Counted from the stretch's first letter, positions 1-6,658 are shown. The stretch is 7,128 nt of DNA from JAPLST01 sp964397565 (GCA_964397565.1 CAYNJC010000073.1:1-7128); one strand, 5' to 3'. Program-made: numbers and translations. Notes: a model not told the origin generated them from the sequence alone.

Positions 1-760
1 CGACCACCAGCATGTTTTCGACGTAGGCAAAGACCTCGCCGCGTTGCAGCGCGGCTAGGCCTGCCTGCGCCGTCGTGACCCGCACCAGCCGGATCGCGGG
101 AAAGTCGCGCGGTAGCCAATCATTGACGGCATAGCCATCCACCACGGCTACCTTCTTGCCCGCCAACTCGCGCATGTCGGCAATGTAGGTGACATCCGCA
201 TGGGCAACGATGACAATCGGAATGCGCATGTACGGCTGGGTAAAGGCCCAGAATTCTTCGCGCTCCGGCGTCACGGCCACGGAGGTGGTCATGTCGATCT
301 CCCCGCGCTTCAGCCGGGCATACGCCTCCTGCCAGCTCAGGTTGCGCACGCGCGCAAATTGCACGCCCAGCCGCTGTTCAACGAGCCGCAGATAGTCACC
401 GGCCATGCCGGATGGCTCCCCGCGCTCGTTGGTGAATTCGACCGGAGGCCAGCCCGGATCCTGGGCCACGCGGATGACGGGATGATCGCGCAGCCAGTCC
501 CGCTCCTGCTCCGTCAAGGATTGCAGGAAGACAGTGGTAGCCGGTGCTCCCGCCGCGCCGTCGGCTTGGGCGCCTTCCACCAGCGCTGCCAGCAGCAGGC
601 TTGCCAGCGGCAGGCTCAACAGCACCGTGTGCGCCAGCGCCCACGCGCTCTGGGAGAAGTGATGCCTGATGAGCCCGCCGTTGGCGGGACGCCACGGAGA
701 TGATGAGGGATGCGTGTTCAGCACGCAGCCGTCACTCTTTTTCAGTTCATCATTCATCAT
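1..760 (-). CDS. Partial solute-binding (SBP_bac_3-type) sensor protein, N-terminal 253 residues
   Basis: The frame stays open from an ATG at 760-758 to the window edge, so the C-terminus is missing. Residues about 1-39 are a polar leader, 40-66 form a hydrophobic segment ending in VEGAQA, which looks like a signal peptide or membrane anchor. From about residue 80 the protein reads LTEQERDWLRDHPVIRVAQ, then DPGWPPVEF, a GDYLRLVEQRLGVQF segment, LSWQEAYARLKRGEIDM, TPEREEFWAFTQPY and GKKVAVVDGYAVNDWL. These are the hallmarks of the family-3 periplasmic binding fold (Venus flytrap) found at the N-terminus of BvgS/EvgS-type hybrid sensor kinases. The phrase 'LT..E..WL..HP.IRV' is typical of those sensors rather than of ABC-transporter binding proteins. 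The ligand is unknown; amino acids or small organic ions are common in the family. It follows the MEDS-PAS gene in the same frame after a double TGA stop. I infer that a membrane segment and PAS/kinase domains follow outside the window. It could instead be a free periplasmic binding protein. Confidence 0.85.
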   Translation of the reverse strand, partial: MMNDELKKSDGCVLNTHPSSSPWRPANGGLIRHHFSQSAWALAHTVLLSLPLASLLLAALVEGAQADGAAGAPATTVFLQSLTEQERDWLRDHPVIRVAQDPGWPPVEFTNERGEPSGMAGDYLRLVEQRLGVQFARVRNLSWQEAYARLKRGEIDMTTSVAVTPEREEFWAFTQPYMRIPIVIVAHADVTYIADMRELAGKKVAVVDGYAVNDWLPRDFPAIRLVRVTTAQAGLAALQRGEVFAYVENMLVV

Positions 761-766
761 TCATCA
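746..766. repeat. Heptanucleotide microsatellite (TTCATCA)x3 at a stop/start junction
   Basis: Three exact 7-bp units, TGATGAA when read on the coding (minus) strand. The tract contains the TGA stop of the MEDS-PAS gene (766-764), a second in-frame TGA (763-761) and the tandem ATG ATG start of the solute-binding gene (760-755). Because each unit supplies both TGA and ATG, a gain of units, or loss down to two, would still leave a stop for the upstream gene and an in-frame ATG for the downstream gene, while changing the spacing to the ribosome binding site. Confidence 0.9.
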
Positions 767-3598
767 TTTCTCCTGTGTGCCATACGGCGGCGGCTGGCCG
801 AGGCGGGTGGCCAGCGCATTGACTTCGCGCTTCAACTCGCCGATGCGGCCCTCGCGCCCGAGCGTCACCGCCTGCCAGCGCCGCAGTTCGTCCAACTGCT
901 GTTGCATCTGCTGCGCGGCATCCCGGCGCGCGGTGATATCGGTGCAAACACCCACGACCAGCCAACGGTCGGGCCCGAGCGCTTGAATCCGCGCATCCTC
1001 GGAGAGCCAGCGGATTTCCCCGTTCAGCGTCCGGCAGCGGAACTCCTGGGTATAGCCCGGTTTGCCCGCCCGCAGCGCCTGCTCACTCGTGCGGTTCATT
1101 CGTTCAATGTCTTCCCACGGCTTGTTGTTGCGCCACGCGTCGGAATACGCCTGCCCGGGCTCGCGCGCCAGCGGCAACAGGGCCTCTGCCGCGGCTTCAT
1201 TCGAGAGGCGCAGTTGCCAGTCAAACCCTCCCGCAGCCCCCGCGGTGACAACCGCATGCCAGAGGATGCAACGCGCGCTCGACAGGACATGCTGCAGTTC
1301 CTCCTCCGCCTGCTTGTGCGCAGTGATGTCGCGGCCGATGCCCACCAGGCCGATCACGCCGCCGGCGGCGTCCCGGAGCGGGATCTTGGTGGTGGACATC
1401 CAGCCGAGGGAACCGTCGGCCATCCTGACCTGCTCCTCCTTGTTCAGGATGCTCACGCCGTCGCGGAGTACCCGCTGTTCATCGGCCAGATACAGGCCGG
1501 CCATGTCGGCCGGGAAGAAATCGCGGTCGGTGTGACCGAGCAGCAGCGTGGGCGCGGTTGCCCCGCTGATCCGCGCCAAAGCTTCATTGGCCACCGTGAA
1601 GCGGCTGGCCGCGTCTTTGACGTAGATCAGGTCCGGCAGGTTATCAATCAGCGTCCGCAGCTGCTGTCGCTCGACGCTCAGCGCCTCCGCGGCCCGCTTG
1701 CGTGCGGTGATGTCGCGACACAGCGACAGGATGCGCACGTCGGCCCCTGTCCCTGCCACGGTCGCATTAATCTCAATCGGAGTGATCCGCCCCTCAACTC
1801 CCGTATAGTCTATCTCCACGCCTTGGACGATCCCCTCTCGAAGACAGCGGGCTACCGCCGCGACGTTCTTCTCACGGGAATGCGCAGCGGTCCACTCGGT
1901 CACGCAACGGCCCCGGATCTCACCCAGCTCGCGATGGCCGCTCAGACGCACATACTCGGCATTCGCGTCCACGACCCGCCCCTGCCCGTCGAGAACAAGA
2001 AAACCTGTGCGCGTCGCCTCAATGAGATTGCGATATTTATCCTCGCTCTCCCTGAGCGCCTCCGCGGCCTGCTTGCGCGCGGTGATGTCGATACCGATGC
2101 CCACCAGGAACGGTCTGCCCTTGAGCGTCATTTGCCGGCCCGTCATCAGGAACCATCTGAATGCCGGCCCACCGCGCATAAGAACCCGGCCTTCCACGGC
2201 CTCCCCCGTATCGCCTCCCAATACATCTGCGATTCTCGATTGGAGGAGCGGGCGGTCGTCCGGGTGGATCGTATCTGCCGCGCTCGTGCCTGCGACCAGT
2301 TCTTCCGGCTTGCCGATGATCACATCGCGCTGATAGGTGTTCCAACGCGCGTAGCAGCCGTTTTCGTCGAGCATGTAGAAGGCGCCGGGGATGCTGTTGA
2401 TGATGGCGTTGCTGAGGACTTGCTCTTGTTTCAACGCATCCTCCGCCTGCTTGCGCGCGGTGATGTCCCGCGCCGTGGATAATGCCCCGGTGACATTGCC
2501 CTGCGCGTCTTTGAGCACACGGCACCACCAGCCTAGTAGCCGCTTCTCTCCGTCCTGCCGCCGCTGCCAGCTCTCCACGTAGATGGTGTTTTCATCCCCG
2601 TAGAACAGAGGCTGCACCGTGTCATAGGTATCCTGCTCGCCCTCGAAATAATGCTTCGCCGGCCGGCCGATCACGTCCTCCCCAAAGAACCTGAATCCCG
2701 CCGGATTTGTCCACCTGATTATTTTTTCGTTGTCAACCTCTGTAATGATGTCCGGGATCGAGCCCAGGAGGGCTTGGTTGCGCGCCGCCACGCGCCTGAG
2801 CGCATCCGCCGTCCGCTTCTGGTCCTCCAAGGTGCTGAGCATCGCCCGGCGGGAACGCTCGGACCGGTCCAGCGAGGCCTTGAGCTCGGCTTCCAGCCGC
2901 CGGCGGTCAACCTTCAATCCGGCCCTGGCAAGGATGTCATCGCGGACCTTCTGGTACAAAGCCAGGGGGATCCTGTCACTCTTCATTCGTAACAGGAATA
3001 CGTCAGGAGGGATGTAGTAGGGATTTTCACACACCGCTCCGTAAATGACCACTGCCGGATGGGTATGGATGACGTCAATCAGGATATCCGGCTCAAAGCG
3101 GGCCTCGCGATACTGGCAGATCGCGCTCGTTCTGCTAGTGGGTAAAAGCAAGTTCAACTTGGATTCATATTCAATCAGCTTCTCGACGCCGGGAAGCCGG
3201 GTAAAAATCCAAGTCATTTCCCCGGTCACCCTCAAGCCGGCATAGCCCTCGTGAAGGGCATCCGTTTCCGCCTGCTTCAGGGTGGCAATCATCCGGTCGG
3301 GATCAAAACGCCCCTCTTTGAGATACGCCTCTTCCTTGGTCAGCAGAGTAAACTGGCCGGAAGCGCTATGGGTGGTGAGGTCAACGCCTGCCTCGCCAAA
3401 GGCATGGAAGACATCCTCGCGGGTGCTTTCGTCAATGATGTAGATGCATTTTTCGTTGTGTTGCAGCCCGTGCATGAGATACGGAACCACGATGCCCATC
3501 TGTTCGCTGCGGTCGCGGTAAATGCAGCAAAGGTGGTCGCCTGCCCGAAGCCGGCTGATCTCGTGGTGCGCGGCGGAGGATAGTGCGGCAGTGCTCAT
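764..3598 (-). CDS. MEDS domain plus five PAS domains sensor protein, no output domain
   Basis: A 944-residue soluble protein without signal peptide or membrane segments. Residues about 12-225 are a MEDS (DcmR-like sensory) domain: GDHLCCIY near 20-27, HNEKCIYIIDE near 47-57, and CQYREARFEPDIL followed by IHTHPAVVIYG at 161-187. This domain was named from methanogen and methylotroph regulators. Residues 229-268 form a charged coiled-coil linker. Five PAS domains follow at about 270-380, 392-506, 518-631, 645-759 and 767-889, each closed by the usual DITA(R/H) motif. The end (901-940) is the helical tail shared with the neighbouring PAS proteins. No histidine-kinase H-box or ATPase, GGDEF, EAL or DNA-binding domain is visible, and no LOV-type NCRFLQ motif. 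The start is supported by AGGAAGAG at 3604-3611, 5 nt upstream, and by a 4-nt ATGA overlap with the preceding gene, indicating translational coupling. Ligands are unknown. Probably an accessory sensor acting by protein contact. Confidence 0.93.
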   Translation of the reverse strand: MSTAALSSAAHHEISRLRAGDHLCCIYRDRSEQMGIVVPYLMHGLQHNEKCIYIIDESTREDVFHAFGEAGVDLTTHSASGQFTLLTKEEAYLKEGRFDPDRMIATLKQAETDALHEGYAGLRVTGEMTWIFTRLPGVEKLIEYESKLNLLLPTSRTSAICQYREARFEPDILIDVIHTHPAVVIYGAVCENPYYIPPDVFLLRMKSDRIPLALYQKVRDDILARAGLKVDRRRLEAELKASLDRSERSRRAMLSTLEDQKRTADALRRVAARNQALLGSIPDIITEVDNEKIIRWTNPAGFRFFGEDVIGRPAKHYFEGEQDTYDTVQPLFYGDENTIYVESWQRRQDGEKRLLGWWCRVLKDAQGNVTGALSTARDITARKQAEDALKQEQVLSNAIINSIPGAFYMLDENGCYARWNTYQRDVIIGKPEELVAGTSAADTIHPDDRPLLQSRIADVLGGDTGEAVEGRVLMRGGPAFRWFLMTGRQMTLKGRPFLVGIGIDITARKQAAEALRESEDKYRNLIEATRTGFLVLDGQGRVVDANAEYVRLSGHRELGEIRGRCVTEWTAAHSREKNVAAVARCLREGIVQGVEIDYTGVEGRITPIEINATVAGTGADVRILSLCRDITARKRAAEALSVERQQLRTLIDNLPDLIYVKDAASRFTVANEALARISGATAPTLLLGHTDRDFFPADMAGLYLADEQRVLRDGVSILNKEEQVRMADGSLGWMSTTKIPLRDAAGGVIGLVGIGRDITAHKQAEEELQHVLSSARCILWHAVVTAGAAGGFDWQLRLSNEAAAEALLPLAREPGQAYSDAWRNNKPWEDIERMNRTSEQALRAGKPGYTQEFRCRTLNGEIRWLSEDARIQALGPDRWLVVGVCTDITARRDAAQQMQQQLDELRRWQAVTLGREGRIGELKREVNALATRLGQPPPYGTQEK
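769..774 (-). promoter_or_regulatory. Ribosome binding site of the solute-binding gene
   Basis: AGGAGA on the minus strand sits inside the last codons of the MEDS-PAS gene, 8 nt before the ATG at 760-758. This decides the start. A closer ATG at 767-765 (2-3 nt from the AGGAG core) opens only a five-codon frame, MMNDE-stop. No other ATG or GTG in the coding frame has a better-spaced site. Confidence 0.65.
1681..2090. repeat. Pair of 35-bp direct repeats encoding PAS-to-PAS linkers
   Basis: Positions 1681-1715 and 2056-2090 match at 33 of 35 bases. Both encode the DITARK(Q/R)AAEAL linker that ends one PAS domain and begins the next. A 23-bp core of the second copy (2067-2089) recurs exactly at 2445-2467, and looser versions occur near 1305-1332, 3750-3778 and 5696-5722. 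They are coding, and are probably traces of PAS domain duplication and possible recombination points. Confidence 0.75.
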
Positions 3599-4662
3599 TG
3601 CTGCTCTTCCTGGCTGGGATAGCGTGCGGTCTCGCCGATGCGCTGGCAGAGTTTGTTGACTTCGCGCTTGAGTTCCTGCACGCGATCCTCGCGGCCCAGC
3701 ATGACATCCTGCCAGCGTTGCAGTTCCTCCAGTTGGCTCTTGATTTTTTCCTCGGCCCGCTTGCGATCACTGATGTCTTGGAACGCGCCCTGCACCTGCG
3801 TGACCGTTCCGGCTTCGTCGCGGACCGCCTCGCCGATGGCGCGCACCCAGATACGACGGCCCTGCGCGCTAATGATTTCCAGCTCCTCGTCATACGCGTG
3901 GCCTTCCCGGGCACACGCGCCAAACACCGCGCTGATTCTCGCCCGCCACTCGGGGGCATAGAAGTTCATCCCTTCTTCCAAGGAAGGCGAGTAGCCCACC
4001 GGCATGTCGTGGATGCTGGCCACCTCGTCCGACCAGAGCACCCGGTTATCAGCCAGTTGCACACTCCACCCACCCAGGCGCCCTATGCGACTCGCGATTT
4101 GCAGCAGGGCGTTGCCGGCGCGCAGCGCCTCTTTGGCCAGTTGCTCGTCTTGCAGGATGCTCAACAATGCTCGACGAGACTGTTCGGACGCTGCCAGCAA
4201 CGATTTGACCTGCCCTTCACTTTTGGTCAACGCCTCATTGGTTCGCTGCTGTTCGGCAATATCGCGAAATTCCCAGAGCACGCAGTGCATGCCGCCCATT
4301 TCAACAAACTGTGCGGATATCATGTGGGGCAATTCCGCTGACTTCATGAGTAACCTGGCCTCAAAATCAACGACGCGTCCCTTGCTCTCGAGCTCAGCAT
4401 AGCACGCCTTGCGCTCGGCCTGGTCCGCCCACAAGCCCAATTCGCATGCCACCATGCCGATAGCGTTCTCGCGCACCATTCCGGTCGCCCGTAGCCAGGC
4501 ATCATTAACGTCGAGGATCCTGCCGGAGCTAAACTCGGTAAAAGCCATCCCATTGCTGGCGGCGTTAAAAATAGTGCGGTAATCCAGGCCGGCGTTTAAG
4601 GAAGTTCCTGCGGCTCGCCCGGGATCATTCCCGCTGGTGGTTTTTTGTGCGTTGCGTTTCAT
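3595..4662 (-). CDS. Two-PAS-domain sensor protein, no output domain
   Basis: A 355-residue cytosolic protein. After a polar N-terminus of about 25 residues, PAS 1 spans about 27-136 (DYRTIFNAASNGMAFTEF, then RILDVNDAW), a helical linker spans about 140-185 and includes SRRALLSILQDEQ, and a PAS_3-like domain spans about 195-300 (LGGWSVQLADNRVLWSDEV through FQDISDRKRAEE). Residues 308-347 are the shared tail, QLEELQRWQDVMLGREDR and on to ELKREVNKL. There is no catalytic domain. The start is supported by AGGGGAG at 4669-4675, 6 nt before the ATG. Only 19 nt separate it from the thiM stop, and its own stop overlaps the start of the MEDS-PAS gene by 4 nt, so it sits in the middle of a tightly packed operon. 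The linker and tail resemble those of the MEDS-PAS protein, suggesting common ancestry and possible hetero-association. The ligand cannot be told from sequence. Confidence 0.92.
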   Translation of the reverse strand: MKRNAQKTTSGNDPGRAAGTSLNAGLDYRTIFNAASNGMAFTEFSSGRILDVNDAWLRATGMVRENAIGMVACELGLWADQAERKACYAELESKGRVVDFEARLLMKSAELPHMISAQFVEMGGMHCVLWEFRDIAEQQRTNEALTKSEGQVKSLLAASEQSRRALLSILQDEQLAKEALRAGNALLQIASRIGRLGGWSVQLADNRVLWSDEVASIHDMPVGYSPSLEEGMNFYAPEWRARISAVFGACAREGHAYDEELEIISAQGRRIWVRAIGEAVRDEAGTVTQVQGAFQDISDRKRAEEKIKSQLEELQRWQDVMLGREDRVQELKREVNKLCQRIGETARYPSQEEQQ

Positions 4663-4681
4663 GATGTTCTCCCCTGAACAA

Positions 4682-5470
4682 TCATAGGCCTTGTATCTTC
4701 AGGCGCTGCGTAATGTCGGATTCTTGAAGGCAATGAAGAGCGTCCAGAAAATGCAACTGAAAACTGCCCGGCCCGGCCGCGCGCACGGCCGCCATCTCGC
4801 CGGCAATACCCATCACGGCCATGGCATGCGCCGCCGCTTGGAACGGCGCAGGATTCACCGCGGCAAAGGCGCCCGTTATTGCGCTGGCCGTGCAGCCCAT
4901 GCCGGTCACTTTGGACATCAGCGGGTGGCCGTTCGCGACCCGGGCTACCGTGCCAGCTTCGACGATCAAGTCCACCGGGCCGCTCACCGAAACCACACAG
5001 CCCGCGGACCGGGAAAGTGCCCGGGCGTCCTCCAGGACCTCCTCGGGCAGGTGCCGGCTGTCCACTCCCCTGGCGCCGGGGCCGGTGCGAAGCAGGGATC
5101 TGATCTCCGAAGCATTGCCGCGGATGACCGTGGGATGGATCTCTTGGATCAGCCGCTGCGCGCTGGTCGTACGGAACTGCGTGGTGCCGCTCCCGGCCGG
5201 GTCCAAAACGACCGGGAGCTTCCGGCGGCCGGCTTCCTTGCCCGCCCGGACCATCGCCTCGACCCAGGGCGCGCTCAAGGTCCCGATATTGATGACCAGC
5301 GCCTGGGCAAGGCCGGCCATCTCTTCGACTTCTTCAACGGCGTGAGCCATCACAGGAGACGCGCCGATGGCCAGCAGCGCATTCGCCGTGCAATTCATGA
5401 CCACATAATTGGTGATATTATGCACCAGCGGCACTTGCGCGCGGATCCGTTGGAGATCCTGCCAGATCAT
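4682..5470 (-). CDS. thiM: Hydroxyethylthiazole kinase
   Basis: A 262-residue protein of normal full length for ThiM. It phosphorylates 4-methyl-5-(2-hydroxyethyl)thiazole with ATP to give the thiazole phosphate used by ThiE, a salvage step of thiamine synthesis in the cytosol. Family signatures appear in order: PLVHNITNYVVMN (14-26, thiazole site), GASPVM (36-41), VVLDPAGSG (87-95), VIRGNASEI (115-123), VSGPVDLIVE (162-171), KVTGMGC (187-193, with the conserved active-site Cys193) and GPGSF.LHFLDAL (233-245). All expected key regions are intact, so it should be active. The start has AAAGGAG 7 nt upstream and the usual distance to the PLVHNITN motif. No thiE, thiD or other thiamine gene is beside it; both neighbours encode PAS sensors. 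I see no TPP riboswitch consensus in the 75 nt upstream or before the first operon gene. Confidence 0.97.
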   Translation of the reverse strand: MIWQDLQRIRAQVPLVHNITNYVVMNCTANALLAIGASPVMAHAVEEVEEMAGLAQALVINIGTLSAPWVEAMVRAGKEAGRRKLPVVLDPAGSGTTQFRTTSAQRLIQEIHPTVIRGNASEIRSLLRTGPGARGVDSRHLPEEVLEDARALSRSAGCVVSVSGPVDLIVEAGTVARVANGHPLMSKVTGMGCTASAITGAFAAVNPAPFQAAAHAMAVMGIAGEMAAVRAAGPGSFQLHFLDALHCLQESDITQRLKIQGL

Positions 5471-5565
5471 CCCGCCTCTCCTTTGCGTTCCTTAACCAAG
5501 CCCCGTTCGAAGAATTTCAGCCGGTGCCGGGAGACCATCCGCATGTTATACGCCCAGGTTTTCAT
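5467..5565 (-). CDS. Doubtful 32-codon ORF overlapping the thiM start
   Basis: An ATG at 5565-5563 opens a frame that fills the whole PAS-to-thiM gap and ends in a TGA overlapping the thiM ATG (ATGA, 4 nt). The peptide begins MKTWAYNMRMVSRHRLKFF and is strongly basic; an internal ATG at 5544-5542 would give 25 residues. It starts 20 nt inside the preceding PAS gene in another frame. I see no Shine-Dalgarno sequence in front of either ATG and do not recognise the peptide. The exact stop/start overlap is what one expects of a coupled leader, but a frame this short can be open by chance. It could also be the decayed end of an older gene. Confidence 0.2.
   Translation of the reverse strand: MKTWAYNMRMVSRHRLKFFERGLVKERKGEAG
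5478..5484 (-). promoter_or_regulatory. Ribosome binding site of thiM
   Basis: AAAGGAG on the minus strand, 7 nt from the ATG at 5470-5468. It is among the strongest Shine-Dalgarno sequences in the window, so thiM is probably well translated on its own, independently of the small overlapping ORF. Confidence 0.7.
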
Positions 5566-6634
5566 AACGCGGCGGCTGTCCCAGCTTCGCCAAAAGTTCG
5601 TTGACTTCATCTTTAAGTTCCAGCACCCGGCCCTCGCGTCCGAGCGTCACGTGGTGCCAGGAAACCAACTCCTCCATCTGTTTCTTCAATTCCTCCTCCG
5701 CCTTCTTGCGCTCGGTGATGTCATCATATACGGCAACGATCTCACCGGAGGGAAGTCGATAGACAAAGTTATCGTACCAACCCTGCACGTGTTCATCCTG
5801 GTAGAACTTGGCTGGGTAATGCTCGGGAATGCCGGTCGCCCAAACCCGCTTGAACACTTCCAGGAGTCCATATGCATTGATGCCCGGCCGGACGTGATAG
5901 ATGCTCTTGCCGATGACATTCTCTTTCCGGTCGCCATCCAGCCGCTCACCCGCGCGATTGAAATCCTTGAAGATAAAATCGTTGCCGTTGTTCGTTACTT
6001 CATAGATGGCAACACCGCTGCTGATATTGTCGAACAGTTCGCGGTAACGTACCTCGCTCTCCCGTAGCGCCTGCTCCGCCTGCGTGCGTTCGGTGATGTC
6101 GCTCAGCGTGATGCGGCACACGGGCGCGCCCGCGGCATCCTGTGCAGCGGTGACTTCCAGCCGTGCCCGGAACGTCGTGCCGTCATTCTGCACCATCCGC
6201 AGTTCGCACGCCTGTGCTGCACCGGCCTCGCAGAGCTGTGTGTGGTGCCGGTAGTAGATATCCTGGTCTTCCTTGAAGATGAAGCGGGTGAGCGGCTGCG
6301 TGACCAGCGCGCCACGAGCCACACCCAGCAGCGTCGTGGCGGTCAGATTGGCTTCCAGGATCAAGCCCGGCTCGCTCACGGTGCAATAGCCCACCGGCGC
6401 CAGATCGTAGAGTTCGAAATAGCGTGCGCGCGCGGCAACCAGATCTGCCTGCGCCGTGCGCAGTTCCTCGTTCTGCATCTCGAGCTCAATCTGATGGACG
6501 CGCAGCTGGTGCAGCGTCCGCCGGATTTCCGCGGGCGACAAGGCCGCCAAGTCTTCCGGCACTTGCGCCGCTTTTGCTTCAGCCTGCTTGCGGAGTTCGG
6601 CGGCGTCACCGAGGTTCGTTTTTCTAGTAGTCAT
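5546..6634 (-). CDS. Two-PAS-domain sensor protein, first gene of the operon
   Basis: A 362-residue soluble protein. Residues 1-68 are helical and include SPAEIRRTLHQLRVHQIELE and MQNEELRTAQADL, a conserved N-terminal coiled coil of a large PAS family. PAS 1 lies at about 70-183 (YFELYDLAPVGYCTVSEPG, ILEANLTATTLLG, then CRITLSDITERTQAEQAL) and PAS 2 at about 193-310 (YRELFDNISSGVAIYEV through AVYDDITERKKAEEEL). The shared tail is at 318-357 (LVSWHHVTLGREGRVLEL, then VNELLAKLGQPPRY). No kinase or other output domain is present. An in-frame TGA three codons upstream (6643-6641) limits the N-terminus, and the ATG at 6634 is preceded by CCCTGAA repeats with no recognisable Shine-Dalgarno sequence, which is odd beside the good sites of the downstream genes. 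Being first in the operon and next to the repeat array, it is the gene most exposed to any regulation from there. Confidence 0.92.
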   Translation of the reverse strand: MTTRKTNLGDAAELRKQAEAKAAQVPEDLAALSPAEIRRTLHQLRVHQIELEMQNEELRTAQADLVAARARYFELYDLAPVGYCTVSEPGLILEANLTATTLLGVARGALVTQPLTRFIFKEDQDIYYRHHTQLCEAGAAQACELRMVQNDGTTFRARLEVTAAQDAAGAPVCRITLSDITERTQAEQALRESEVRYRELFDNISSGVAIYEVTNNGNDFIFKDFNRAGERLDGDRKENVIGKSIYHVRPGINAYGLLEVFKRVWATGIPEHYPAKFYQDEHVQGWYDNFVYRLPSGEIVAVYDDITERKKAEEELKKQMEELVSWHHVTLGREGRVLELKDEVNELLAKLGQPPRYENLGV

Positions 6635-6652
6635 CAGGGTTCAGGGTTCAGG
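6635..6652. repeat. Heptanucleotide microsatellite (CAGGGTT)x2.6 before the first gene
   Basis: CAGGGTT is repeated twice and followed by CAGG, touching the ATG of the first PAS gene. Read on the coding strand it is CCCTGAA-type sequence lying exactly where a ribosome binding site should be. It is the second 7-bp microsatellite in the window placed at a gene start. Confidence 0.8.
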
Positions 6653-6658
6653 TCTTTA

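Larger units (their letters stand above)
1..6634 (-). other. Predicted single operon of sensor genes with thiM
   Basis: Five genes run in the same direction with gaps or overlaps of 75 nt, 19 nt, a 4-nt overlap and 3 nt (a second stop codon). I found no convincing intrinsic terminator (GC stem plus T run) between them on the minus strand. The order is PAS-PAS, thiM, PAS-PAS, MEDS-PAS x5, solute-binding sensor. The operon continues beyond position 1, at least to the end of the last gene. Confidence 0.7.

Noticed and set aside
396..695. A 99-codon minus-strand frame
   Set aside because: It is an out-of-frame reading of the solute-binding gene, whose true frame runs open from 760 to the window edge and shows family motifs throughout.
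710..2482. A 590-codon open frame on the plus strand
   Set aside because: It lies antisense to the MEDS-PAS gene, whose translation shows clear domains. Its own product has no recognisable motif and is typical of the open antisense frames caused by GC-rich codon use.
764..3598. Histidine kinase assignment for the PAS proteins
   Set aside because: No H-box with a phospho-accepting histidine and no N, G1 or G2 boxes of the ATPase domain are present before the stop codons; the HHVTLGRE-like tail is not an H-box because the histidines are absent in two of the three proteins.
5471..5545. TPP riboswitch before thiM
   Set aside because: The 75-nt gap is too short for one and lacks the conserved CTGAGA and ACC-TGAACCTGATC blocks. 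The CCTGAACCCTGAA near 6640 is only the heptamer repeat.
4691..6067. A 458-codon open frame on the plus strand
   Set aside because: It spans antisense to thiM, the intergenic gap and most of the first PAS gene, all of which are convincingly coded on the minus strand. No family resemblance is visible.
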